64,000 nucleotides of DNA from CAVPXC01 sp963709505 (lineage in GTDB: Bacteria > Chloroflexota > Anaerolineae > JAAEKA01), in contig CAVPXC010000029.1 in the NCBI GenBank assembly GCA_963709505.1, positions 124,001 to 188,000 of the forward strand, in the 5' to 3' direction. The notes beneath the pieces were generated by a model. It was not told the DNA's origin, made no database searches, and was given only the letters and a program-made list of their open reading frames with translations. The position numbers were made by a program, and so were the translations under genes. Positions 1 through 8,787 of the stretch are shown in pieces (position 1 is the stretch's first letter; each line of letters opens with the position of its first letter).

Positions 1-117
1 CCCATCGTATTCCATTACTGTGAGCTTAGTGGGCTGGTCCGGCTTGACGCCGACGTGAACCAAGGTTCCTGGCGGCAGGCCGGATTTAGCCGAGCGTTTC
101 GTGAGGGGTTCGGGCAT
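1..117 (-). CDS. corA: CorA-type magnesium transporter, N-terminal fragment
   Basis: Thirty-nine codons run off the left window edge on the minus strand, starting at an ATG at 117. The peptide begins MPEPLTKRSAKSGLPPGTLV and continues HVG...LTVMEYDG. Bacterial CorA proteins of the Chloroflexota and Firmicutes type typically start with a basic stretch followed by GLPPGTLVHxG and a short beta strand, so the match is to the N-terminal cytoplasmic domain. CorA forms a pentameric inner-membrane channel for Mg2+ and Co2+. The transmembrane GMN motif lies outside the window and cannot be checked. Upstream is a palindrome rather than a recognisable Mg2+ riboswitch. The identification rests on a short peptide and so is moderate. 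Confidence 0.6.
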   Translation of the reverse strand, partial: MPEPLTKRSAKSGLPPGTLVHVGVKPDQPTKLTVMEYDG

Positions 118-133
118 TTTGGTCTTCCAGCTA

Positions 134-231
134 AGACCCTTCGGGTTTCTCTAGTCAAACTGATAACTTCGCACACGCTGCTGACCGGACTTTTCACAAG
201 ACTTGTCAGAAACGAGAAACCCGAAGGGTCT
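134..231. repeat. Inverted repeat with AGACCCTTCGGGTTTCT arms
   Basis: Two 17-base arms at 134-150 and 215-231 are exact reverse complements and are separated by 64 bases. The same arm core (GACCCTTCGGGT) returns in the long palindrome near 10.58 kb, so this is a repeated element. It lies between the corA start and the end of the DHH gene. Confidence 0.8.
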
Positions 232-239
232 GGGATCCA

Positions 240-1262
240 TCAAATCAACGGCTTACCCGGCGTGTCGGCCGGGATTCTGAGATAGGCCAACGTCTTCTGG
301 CCTAACTGGTCGGCCAAGGCCGCAGGGTCTGCACCTCGCAGCGGCACGTGGCCACCGGCCATGGTGCCGTGACCGCCGGCCATGCCCTGGTCACCCACCA
401 CCGCATGCACCAGCTTGCCTGCGCCCGTGCGACGGCTGCGGCTGCGCACGGCCAGGATCAGGCTGCCGTTGTAGGTACCAGTGCATACCACCCACTGGAC
501 ACCCTCCAACCGCGAAAGGAGGTCGGCGATCTCGGCCGCCTGGTCAGGATAGCTCATGGCATCGATGTACGACAATACGACGGAATTGAAGACCCGGGCG
601 GCCTGAAACGCGGTGACGAAGCTCTTGAAATAGTTGGCCGGCACCTGGGCCCGCTCGATCTCGATCAAGGCCTCGATGTCCACCATCGGCTGGAGATAGT
701 AGTAGGCCGCAACGTCCGGCATACTGGCGCCGCGGCCCAGCCCCATCGTATCGGTTTTGATGCCGTAGAACAAAGCCGTCGCCAGCCAAGGCGGCGGCTC
801 AAGCGCCATTGCCTGCAGATACTCGGTCACGATCGTCGAGCTGGCGCCCAGGTCCGATCGCACATCCCAAAACACGGCCGATCGGGTCTCCTCACGCCAG
901 GAATGATGGTCGACGACAATCGCCGGTATTCGCCCGAGCGGCAATGGGTTATTGCCTGCGCCGGGTTGAGTATCCACCAGAGCCACGTGTATACTCTCGC
1001 GCAGATCGGCGGCGGCCAACTGTTTTAGAGGACGCCCCAAATACCGCACCATGGCCTTGTTTTCCGCACGGCCAATAAACCCGGCATAGACCACCGGCGT
1101 CTCAAGCCCAAGGCGTTGCGCAAACAAGTACCGCAGCCCGATGGCGCTGGCAATCGCGTCCGGGTCAGGGTCGTTGTGAGGTATGATCAGGATGCTGCCA
1201 GCACCGGCGACGGTCTGAAGCAACCGATCGACGGGTTGGAGGATGGGACGGGATTCGTCCAC
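240..1262 (-). CDS. DHH-family phosphoesterase (NrnA-like)
   Basis: Predicted 340-residue cytoplasmic phosphoesterase of the DHH/DHHA1 superfamily. Near the N-terminus the metal-binding motif HNDPDPDAIAS (residues about 29-39) is present, and VVDHHS (about 116-121) supplies the DHH motif that names the family. The C-terminal region has the glycine- and histidine-rich GGHGTMAGGH segment typical of DHHA1 substrate-binding domains. Members include NrnA (nanoRNase and pAp phosphatase), c-di-AMP phosphodiesterases and RecJ. Length and the single DHH-DHHA1 layout fit the NrnA/oligoribonuclease group best, but the substrate cannot be read from sequence. The reading frame is intact and the start at 1262 fits the family. 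It follows a repeat-rich gap after the molybdenum hydroxylase. Confidence 0.85.
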   Translation of the reverse strand: MDESRPILQPVDRLLQTVAGAGSILIIPHNDPDPDAIASAIGLRYLFAQRLGLETPVVYAGFIGRAENKAMVRYLGRPLKQLAAADLRESIHVALVDTQPGAGNNPLPLGRIPAIVVDHHSWREETRSAVFWDVRSDLGASSTIVTEYLQAMALEPPPWLATALFYGIKTDTMGLGRGASMPDVAAYYYLQPMVDIEALIEIERAQVPANYFKSFVTAFQAARVFNSVVLSYIDAMSYPDQAAEIADLLSRLEGVQWVVCTGTYNGSLILAVRSRSRRTGAGKLVHAVVGDQGMAGGHGTMAGGHVPLRGADPAALADQLGQKTLAYLRIPADTPGKPLI

Positions 1263-1285
1263 GATGAAGATGGTCCTTCACAGAT

Positions 1286-1397
1286 GAGTGGCAGGTTGCA
1301 GGTCGCAGGTTGCAGGTTGCAGGTGGCAAGTTGCAAGTTGCAGCTTGTAGGAGGATAGCCATGTACGACATGCAACCTGCCACCTGCAACCTGCGGT
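1286..1397. repeat. Word-repeat palindrome of GCAGGTTGCAGGT units
   Basis: The left half is a run of near-tandem GGTTGCAGGT / GGCAAGTTGCA words and the right half carries their reverse complements (CAACCTGCCACCTGCAACC). The whole can fold as a long hairpin. The same words occur at 8.71-8.79 kb. It abuts the stop codon of the molybdenum hydroxylase at 1398. Confidence 0.8.
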
Positions 1398-3753
1398 CTA
1401 CTCATGCAACGCCCGCCACACCCGCTCTGGCGTCAAGGGCAGCTCGCGCAGGCGTTTGCCCGTGGCGTCGAAAATCCCACTGCTCAGGGCCGGCGCTACT
1501 CCGTCCTTTGGGATCTCGGCCACGGCCTTGGCGCCGTACGGACCGCTGGGCTCGTAGGTCTGCACCAAAATAACGCCTAGCTCGGGCGTCTCGTCGGCGC
1601 TGTAGATGTGGTACGTGCTGAAGTCTGTAGTCACCAGCTGGCCCACCGCATCGCTTGCTGCACCTTGCCCGGGAAGGATATAAGCCATTTCCTCGTTGTG
1701 GGCAAAGCCCAGCGCCTGTAACATGCCACCCTCCACCTGCCCGGCCGCAGTCTGTGGGTTGATCGCGATGCCGCAGTCGACGGCCATCACCAGCTTCTTG
1801 ACCTCGATCTGGCCAGTCTCTGCGTCTACCTCGACCTCGGCGAACTGGGCGGCGAAGGGCGGCGGGCTGACGATAGCTCATGTGGCTGGCCGTGGCCATT
1901 ATTTGATGCTGATCAGCCTGGTGGGTGGCGTGCAAGGCCACCTTCTCCAACGACACACGCTGGCCGTGCGGGCCGCAGACCTGCCGATCGGCCAACCAAA
2001 GCCGCTCCTGCTCGATACCGCCAAAGAAATGCTTGGCGGCATGGCTCATGATTTGATCGGCCACCTGCTCGGCGGCCTTCAACACGGCACCGCCGGAGAT
2101 ATAGGTCGTGCTGCTGGCGTACGCGCCGGTGTCGAAGGGGGTGAAGTCGGTGTCAGAGGAAGTGACGATCATATCTTCCAGCGGGACGCCCAGGGTCTCG
2201 GCGGCGATTTGGGCGAGGATCGTGTCAGAACCGGTGCCGAGGTCGGTGGCGCCAATCAGCAAGTTGAACGAGCCATCGTCGTTTAGTTTGATGCTGGCCG
2301 CGCCCATGTCGAGGCCGGCAATGCCTGTGCCGTGCATGCAGACGGCAAAACCTAGCCCGCGGCGCAGGTAGGGCTTGCCAGGCACGGCGTGCCAGGCCGG
2401 GTCGGTCCGTCGTTCCCAACCAATGGCCCGCAGTCCTTCCTGCACGCACTGCTCCAGCCCGGAGCTGTGCACCCATTGCTCGAAGCCTTCACGGCCTTCG
2501 CCCATCGCGCGCGCGAGCACGATCTCATCGCCCTCTTTAACCCAGTTCCTGCGCTTGAATTCGATCGGGTCCCAACCCAGGGCCTGGGCAATCTCCTCCA
2601 TGTGCGTCTCGAGCGCAAACAGCGCCTGCGGCGCGCCGTAACCGCGGTAGGCGCCGGGCGTGGGCTTGTTGGTATAGGCCACCCAGCAGTCCCAATTGAG
2701 CGCGTCGGCCTTGTAGGTGCTCAGGCCGCGAAAACCCGAGACGGTGGGCACGGTCAGGCCATGGGTGCCATAGGCGCCGGCATCGGCGACCATGCGTAAT
2801 TCCATCGCGGTCAACGTGCCGTCTTTGCGCACGCCGGTTTTGTAGCGGAGAATCTCCGGATGCCGGCTGCGCACGCTGGTAAACTCCTGGGATCGGGTGG
2901 TCTCAAGACGCACCGGCCGGCCAGTGGCGAGGGTCAAGTGCGCACACAGGTCCTCGACCAGCATCTCCTGTTTGCCGCCAAAGCCGCCGCCGATGCGCGG
3001 CTTGATGACGCGGATTCGCTTGACTGGCAGGCCAATAAGCGGCGCCAACATGCGGCGCACGTGAAAAGGTACCTGGGTGGAGCTTCGTACCACGAGTCTA
3101 TCGTCCTCATCCCACCATGTGATACAGACGTGCGGCTCGATACTGGCTTGCTGCACCTGGTGGGTGTGGTATTCGCCTTCGAAGACATAGTCAGCCGCGG
3201 CGAAGCCGGCCTCGATGTCGCCGTAGACTGCGTGCAGATGGTGGACGATGTTACGGTTGGCATCATGGATTTTGATGGCGTCCGGCTCGTCGTGAATGAC
3301 GGGCGCACCCTCTCGCATGGCCTCTTCCGGGTCGAGCACGACAGGCAGCACCTCGTAGTCGACTTGGATCAGCCGTAAGGCCTCCTGGGCGATCTCTTGG
3401 CTTTCAGCGGCAATGACCGCCACCCGATCGCCCATGTGCCGCACCTTGTTATCCAGACTGACTTGATCGTAAGGCGGTGGATTGGGATAACTCTGGCCGC
3501 CGGAGGTGTACAGCACCCGCGGGGTGTTCTTGTGGGTTAGCACCGCGTGAACGCCCGGAAGACGCTCCGCTGCCTCGGTGTCGATATCGCGGATACGAGC
3601 ATGAGCGTACGGGCTTGTCAGCAGCGCGGCGTAGAGCATGCCGGGCAGCTCCATATCGTCGGTGAACACCGGCCGGCCTTTGGCCAGCTTGACCGCATCG
3701 ACCTTAGGTTCGGACTTATTGACCACCTTGGTTTGCGGCGGCGCGACGACCAT
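1398..3753 (-). CDS. Molybdopterin-binding subunit of xanthine dehydrogenase/aldehyde oxidase family (frameshifted)
   Basis: Large catalytic part of a molybdenum hydroxylase, which inserts water-derived oxygen into purines, aldehydes or aromatic N-heterocycles and passes electrons to 2Fe-2S centres. Visible family features include KLAKGRPVFTDD near the start, GGGFGGKQE (Moco binding), AYRGYGAPQALFALE, and the C-terminal KAVAEIPK, which carries the catalytic Glu. A single-base deletion near 1862, in a C-rich run, throws the long reading frame off; the true C-terminus (MAVDCGIAINPQ onward) continues in another frame to 1398. The upstream 2Fe-2S gene ends inside this one in a different frame. 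In many Anaerolineae the two are, from memory, a single fused protein, so the split may be an artefact. The substrate is unknown, and no FAD subunit or maturation gene is nearby. Confidence 0.85.
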
Positions 3754-4382
3754 GACGGTTGGGCGGGTCTGGGTGCGAGTTCTCCAACCCCCTCCCCGGC
3801 CCTCCCCCTCGGAGGGGGAGGGGGAGAATCAAACTCACCATCGAGTGGCTGGAATAGGTTGTCGAAGGTGTTGACAACTGGCGGGCCGGCTACGGGCGGG
3901 ATGGACTCGCCGCGCAGCACGGCGGCGGCGCGCAGGATCGCCTCGACCGGCTTGACGTAGCCGGTGCAGCGGCAGAGCACACCTGCGATGGCCGTGCGTA
4001 TCTCGTCTTCGGTTGGCCTGGGGTTGGCGTCGAGCAGGGCCTTGGCCGCCAGCATCTGGGCTGGGGTGCAGAAGCCGCATTGGATGGCGCCGGTTTCGAT
4101 AAAGGCTTGCTGAAGCGGATGCAGCGCGCCGCGCTGTCCTGGCAGCTCCGGCGCCAGGCCCTCCAGCGTCTCGATGCGTTTGCCGGCGGCCTGAGCGGCC
4201 AGCAGCGTGCACGAATTGACAAGTGCGCCGTCCAGCAGCACGGCGCATGCGCCGCACTCGCCGGTTTCGCAGCCGTGCTTGACGCTGTACAGCCCGGCGC
4301 GGCGGAGGGTCGTGAGCAAAAGCTCGGTGGGGGTGACGGTCAAGTCACGGTCATCGCCGTTGATGGTGACGTGGATATTCAT
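3618..4382 (-). CDS. 2Fe-2S subunit or domain of molybdenum hydroxylase
   Basis: Starts at ATG 4382 (MNIHVTINGDD). The plant-type ferredoxin motif CETGECGACAVLLDG is followed by the second 2Fe-2S domain with CGFCTPAQML and CRCTGY, the four-helix bundle arrangement of XdhC/CoxS proteins. It relays electrons from the molybdenum site of the adjacent catalytic subunit. Homology to the family ends near 3835. The remaining codons pass through a G/C palindrome (PPPPPRGRAGEG) and then read an out-of-frame stretch of the next gene to a chance stop at 3618. The likely original structure is a fused 2Fe-2S/Moco protein whose linker received the palindrome, with a later one-base shift. An earlier in-frame start exists at 4469 but lacks family support. 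Confidence 0.8.
   Translation of the reverse strand: MNIHVTINGDDRDLTVTPTELLLTTLRRAGLYSVKHGCETGECGACAVLLDGALVNSCTLLAAQAAGKRIETLEGLAPELPGQRGALHPLQQAFIETGAIQCGFCTPAQMLAAKALLDANPRPTEDEIRTAIAGVLCRCTGYVKPVEAILRAAAVLRGESIPPVAGPPVVNTFDNLFQPLDGEFDSPPPPPRGRAGEGVGELAPRPAQPSWSSRRRKPRWSISPNLRSMRSSWPKAGRCSPTIWSCPACSTPRC
3786..3826. repeat. CTCCCCCTCGGAGGGGGAG palindrome in coding linker
   Basis: A near-perfect palindrome flanked by further C-rich and G-rich runs. The same element in opposite orientation lies at 11.88-11.91 kb. It falls exactly between the 2Fe-2S and molybdopterin domains. Confidence 0.75.
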
Positions 4383-4405
4383 GGTTGATGGACTCTCAAA
4401 CTTCC

Positions 4406-4434
4406 TTGCTGACTTCGAAGCGAGATGATATAAT
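4406..4434 (+). promoter_or_regulatory. Candidate sigma-70-type promoter for DUF433/PIN-like pair
   Basis: TTGCTG at 4406-4411 and TATAAT at 4429-4434 are separated by 17 bases. It reads toward the DUF433 gene with a leader of about 100 bases, and lies in the gap divergent from the 2Fe-2S gene. Confidence 0.5.
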
Positions 4435-4543
4435 GCTTGTGGTTCTATTCCGTACTCGACTCCCGACACCCCAAACTAGGGGCGCAGGTGTTACCGAAGA
4501 TTCTTGCACGGTTCTTTATTTTTGGCTATTTCAGGTGGATACA

Positions 4544-4876
4544 ATGCAACTTGAAGACTATTTCGAATTCATCGCACCGGATGACATCCGGATCAAAGGA
4601 CATCGTGTTGGCATCGACGATGTGCTTCAATACTACTTGGATGGATACAGCCCAGAAGAGATTGCTGCGAATCTACCTTCATTGACTCTGGAAGAAATAC
4701 ACGCGACGATTACCTATTATCTGCACAATCGCCCACAAATCAATGCCTATTTGAGCCGGCTGGCTGCTTGGCGAGAGGCAAGATACCAAGAATGGGCTGC
4801 AAATCCATCACCGCTGGTTGAGCGCCTAAGAGCTATCAGGTCTCAGAAACAAAATCTCGTTGTTGTCGTATCATGA
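4544..4876 (+). CDS. DUF433 domain protein, probable antitoxin
   Basis: Predicted 110-residue protein starting MQLEDYFEFIAPDDIRIKGH. The segment IKGHRVGIDDVLQYYLDGYSP is the classic DUF433 signature: a VapB-like, winged-helix fold that in other genomes is coded directly ahead of a small PIN-like toxin. Here the stop overlaps the ATG of the next gene by four bases, which is the usual layout of such toxin-antitoxin pairs. A short upstream in-frame extension exists from 4385 but has no family similarity and lies across the promoter, so the ATG at 4544 was chosen. Assignment as antitoxin is by family and context. Confidence 0.8.
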   Translation: MQLEDYFEFIAPDDIRIKGHRVGIDDVLQYYLDGYSPEEIAANLPSLTLEEIHATITYYLHNRPQINAYLSRLAAWREARYQEWAANPSPLVERLRAIRSQKQNLVVVVS

Positions 4877-5145
4877 AGGTGCGTTTCCTGCTGGATGAAA
4901 ACCTGTCTCCTCGTTTGAAGCCTGCCTTGTTGCGCCTGGAGTCAACAATCGATGTCTTGCGCGTAGGCGATCCGGATGCACCGCCAATGTGGACAACTGA
5001 CTACCGGAACATTCTCAATGACCAGAAGGCTTTCGCCTTTGCCATAGCTGCGGGAAACTCGGCGAATTCGAGCACCTTCCTTACCACAAATGTCACAAAT
5101 CATATTTGCCACCTATCCTGCGTAAAAAGCTGTCGCCTCGTCTAG
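4873..5145 (+). CDS. DUF5615 PIN-like toxin, degraded C-terminus
   Basis: Ninety residues opening MKVRFLLDENLSPRL, the DUF5615 (PIN-like) start that carries the first acidic active-site residues (DEN). The family normally runs about 110-120 residues and continues with a TTDPEIL-type segment and further acidic residues near LVTxD. Here the frame reads DAPPMWTTDYRNILND and then loses similarity, ending early. Several small changes or a deletion may have destroyed the toxin half, leaving a silent or antitoxin-only module. Overlap with the upstream DUF433 gene supports the pairing. It is also possible that one or two sequencing indels hide an intact C-terminus. Confidence 0.6.
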   Translation: MKVRFLLDENLSPRLKPALLRLESTIDVLRVGDPDAPPMWTTDYRNILNDQKAFAFAIAAGNSANSSTFLTTNVTNHICHLSCVKSCRLV

Positions 5146-5248
5146 CTCGACCTTGAACATGAGCAAGGCCTGGGGCGTCGTTATTGGTTTGCCGATCGAA
5201 TCTGTATATTAGTATCTCCAGCCTGCAACCGTTGTCAAGCAAGCCAAT

Positions 5249-8200
5249 CTACCCAACCACCTTCAGTTTTGCCAGGCTCGCCATCAGCTTCTTGACGCCC
5301 TTGCCGGCGAAGGCAACGCTTACGTATTCGTCGCCGTCGGCTAATTCGCTCTTGATAACCACACCCTCGCCAAAAAGGCCGTGGGTGACCCGTTGGCCAG
5401 GTTTGAATTGGGGCTGGCGCGCGCTGGCCGGCTGCGATGGCTGCGCAGATCGGCTCGGCGGTGCTGCGCCCGGCCGGCTGCTTGAGGAGGAGGATGGACT
5501 CCAGGTCGTGGAGCGCGACTCCATGGATTGGCGAACGGTCGTGCGCGCTTGATCTTTGCGTCCGCGCATGCCCTTGCCGTTGATCAAATGCTGGGGGATA
5601 TCGTCCAGGAACTGGCTGGGTGGGTACATCTCCGAGCTGCCGTACAACGTGCGTTTGAAGGCATGTACCAGGTAGAGATAGCGCTTGGCCCGCGTGATGC
5701 CGACGTAGGCCAGGCGGCGCTCCTCCTGCATGCGGTCGGGGTCGTCCTTGCTGCGGCTGTGAGGAAAAATCCCCTCCTCCATACCGACGACAAAGACCGC
5801 CGGGAACTCCAATCCTTTGGCCGTGTGCAGGGTCATCAGCGTCGGCACGGACTGGCTTTCGGGCAGCTCGTCCTGGTCGCTCACCAGGGCGATCTCCTCC
5901 AGGAATGCGGCCAGGCCGTCGCCGATGGGCAGGTCGGCGTAGTTGGCGGCGACGGTGCGCAATTCCTGCAGGTTCTCCCAGCGGCCCTCGCCCTCCTCGG
6001 TGCCGTCGCGCACGAAGGTGGCATAGCCCGACTCCTCCAGGATGCGGTCGAGCAACTGGCCCACGGTCAACCCGTCCTTGCCGGCGATCCAAGCGGCGAG
6101 CAGGCGCCAAAAGCCGAGCAAAGCCGTCTTGGCCGCATTGCTGAACGGCGCGTTGTCCATGAGCAGCGCGCCCTTGGCCTTGATGCGCAAGCTGGCCGCG
6201 CTCACCGGACAGCACCCGCAGCGCCTCGGTTTGCGACAGGCCGAGCTGCGCGGCCCATTGGACCAGGGTGGTGACGCTGGCCTTGCCGATCCGTCGCGGT
6301 GGCTCGTTGATGATGCGCTGCAGGCTGAGGCTGTCGTCGGGGTTGTGCACCAGCCGCAGATAGGCGATGGCGTCCTTGATCTCCTTGCGCTCGTAGAAAC
6401 GGGTCGCGCCGACCAGCCGGTAGGGCAAATTGCGGCGCACGAAGGCGTCTTCGAGCGCGCGCGACTGGGCATTGGTGCGGTAGAGGATCACGCAGTCGCC
6501 GGGCGTGGCCAGTCCCTGCATGCCTAACGTCGCAATCTCGTCGACCACGAAGCTGGCTTCGTCTATTTCATCGTAGGCCTGGTAGACCGTCACCAACGGC
6601 CCGCCCGCCTTGTCGGTGAAGAGCTTTTTGGGCGTGCGCTGCCAGTTGTGTTTGATCACCTCGTTGGCCGCGTCCAGAATAACCTGCGTCGAGCGGTAAT
6701 TGCGCTCGAGCAGCACCTGGCGCATGTCTGGAAAATCCTCGCGCAGGCGGGTAATGTTGCGCGGATCGGCTCCGCGCCAACCATAGATCGAGTTGTGGAC
6801 CACGATCCCGTTGGCGATGTAGGTGTGGACTTTATCCACATTGAGATCGTACACCGGGCCGGCATACTCTTGCCAGTCAACCCGGACAATCTCGTCGTCC
6901 TCGATACGGCCATCTACCTCGACGGGGACGATCATTCCAGGATGGAGATGGCTGGTCGGGTGCAGATCGTACTTGCGCGTCACGCCGCCTGGCGTCTGTG
7001 TGTCGGTCAAGAAAGCAGCGAGAGCGAGCTCAAGACCATCCCCTGCCCCGCTGACATCCTCGGCGAGGCGAAGCGCCTGGCCATAGTCCAAGTTGCTCCA
7101 CCCAAGCTTCCAGGTTCCGCGCCGAGCCGGCTGAGGGTTGTAGCCGCGGTCGATCATTTGCCGTTCGAGGCTAGGGTCACTTGTGTTGATGGTGACCCGA
7201 TGAGCATGCCATGGACTGGTGTCCGTGCGGCGGCTGTCGCCAAACATGCGCACTTGGACGGCAATTCTTTCGGGCTGTCGATTGCCGGCGATGCCTTTTG
7301 GCCGGTGATGCGGATGCTCGGGCGAGATCAGCAGGTCCATCATCAGTCGCTCGGCGCGACCGGTCGTATCGATTCGAGCGTACAACTCATCGATTTGTCC
7401 TTGTTCCAAACCCATTTGCCGGCTGGCCGTCGAGAAAACAGTTGAAGGAATGCCGTACTCAAAGGCGAAAAATTGTTCCCAGAAAGTAGCCTCCGATTTG
7501 CTCGCGCAAACCTTCAAGATCCACATTTTGTCTGCTTTTTCTTGATTGCCACGCACCGCCAGGCCAGTAATCGGAGCATCGCAAATACCGTCGTATCGAG
7601 CGCTTTTCGCCAAACCGATCCGATAGCCCTTATCCCGCTTGAACATCAAATAGACATAGAACGCATCCGTTCGATCGCCCATACGTGCAAACATCATGTG
7701 ATTCGGAGTTAATGCCAGGCAATAGCCTCGTCGGGTTGCGACGCTGACGACCTGGCCTTCGAAGTACCGCGAGCGCGGCTCCCATTGGTCCGTGACCATG
7801 GTGGCGCTTCGGCCGGCAGCAATGCGGATCGGCGTCTGTGGCGCCAGCGTCGCAATGGGTTGCGGCCCCTCGACGGTGGAAATGAGGGTCGTCCCCGGCA
7901 CGCACTGGTCTTCGTCCGCGACGCAATACAGGTTGCGGTGCGGTCCGACCAGGAGCTTAATCAGTTCGTACTGCGCCACGTTGGTGTCCTGGAACTCGTC
8001 GACCAGAATGTGTAAGTAGCGGTCCTGGTAGCGGCTGCGGATATCGGCGTGGTTGCGGAACAGCAGGGCCGACTCCATGAGCAGGTCGTCGAAGTCGAGG
8101 GCGCGGTTTTGGCGCAGCATCTCCTGGTAACGAGTGTAGACCCGGCCGGCGACCTCCTCCCAATACGTGCGTGGTTCGAACGCGTCGGGCGCGATCAGGT

Positions 8201-8683
8201 CGTTTTTGCAGCGGCTAATTTGCGCGTGGAGCGCCTGCGGCCGGTAGAGCTTGTCGTTGAGGTTTAGCTCCTTGATCACGGCCTTGATCACCCGCTGCTG
8301 GTCGTCGCTGTCGAAGATCACGAAACTGTTGTCGATGCCGATAGCTTGATGCTCTTTGCGCAAAATCAGTGCGCAAATGGCATGGAATGTGCCGATAGTG
8401 AGGCCGCGCAACCCACTCCTTCCCCAGGCTCCCCGCCGCTTGCCGACTCCCCGCCTAGCAGCACATCCGTCCGGCTGCGCATCTCACGCGCGGCCTTATT
8501 CGTGAAGGTCACCGCCATCAGGCGCCATGGCGCGACGCCGCGCTGTTGCACCAGGTAGGCGATCCGATAAGTCAACACGCGCGTCTTGCCTGATCCCGGA
8601 CCGGCCAGCACTAATAACGGCCCGTCAGGCGCGGTCACGGCGGCGATTTGTTGTTCGTTGAGTCCGGCGAGTATGTCGTTCAT
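5249..8683 (-). CDS. pcrA: ATP-dependent DNA helicase PcrA/UvrD with intein (two frameshifts)
   Basis: Superfamily 1A 3'-5' helicase used in repair and replication restart. From the start at 8683: GLNEQQIAAVTA (Q motif), AGPGSGKTRVL (Walker A), TIGTFHAICALILR (Ia), VDEFQDTN (Walker B), ADEDQ/SIYGWRGA (motif III, interrupted by an intein), LLERNYRST (IV), LMTLHTAKGLEFPAVF (V) and EERRLAYVGITRAK (VI). The C-terminus has the glutamine/glycine tail ending GKGVKKLMASLAKLKVVG that in PcrA contacts RNA polymerase. Two single-base shifts break the frame, near 8420 (G-rich run) and near 6200. Joined, the host protein without the intein is about 770 residues, normal for PcrA. The gene is flanked by word-repeat palindromes. 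Confidence 0.93.
6792..7904 (-). mobile_element. Intein in PcrA motif III (371 residues)
   Basis: The insertion begins with Cys at codon 7902-7904 (CVPGTTLIST, block A), has block B-like YCLALTPNHMMF, a block F-like segment EYAGPVYDLNVDKVHTYIANG, and ends IVVHN at 6792 immediately before Ser of SIYGWRGA. Cys1, terminal His-Asn and +1 Ser are exactly what protein splicing requires. The element sits in the conserved GDxDQ/SIYGW helicase motif, a typical choice for inteins. It is larger than a mini-intein. The insert between the Hint halves contains YVYLMFKRDKGYRIG followed by an Arg and a later Glu-bearing helix (SEATFWEQFFAFEYG), which resembles a GIY-YIG nuclease rather than LAGLIDADG. The reading frame through the intein is intact. 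Confidence 0.92.
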
Positions 8684-8707
8684 AGTTGAGGGAAACTAGC
8701 TGATCTA

Positions 8708-8787
8708 AGTTGCAGGTTGCAGGTGGCAAGTCGCAGGTTGCCGAGACTCTAGCACTTCCTACTTGCCACCTGCAACCTGCAACTTGC
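8708..8787. repeat. Word-repeat hairpin of GTTGCAGGTGGCAAG units
   Basis: Left arm contains AGTTGCAGGTTGCAGGTGGC, and the right arm contains CTTGCCACCTGCAACCTGCA, its approximate reverse complement. It belongs to the same family as 1286-1397. It fills the gap between pcrA and the diheme peroxidase and ends exactly at the latter's stop codon. Confidence 0.8.

Noticed and set aside
118..239. Mg2+ riboswitch (M-box or ykoK) upstream of corA
   Set aside because: The segment contains a simple inverted repeat and lacks the conserved M-box core.
348..1028. Plus-strand frame of 226 codons
   Set aside because: It is antisense to the DHH phosphoesterase, has no family features and reflects GC-rich codon structure.
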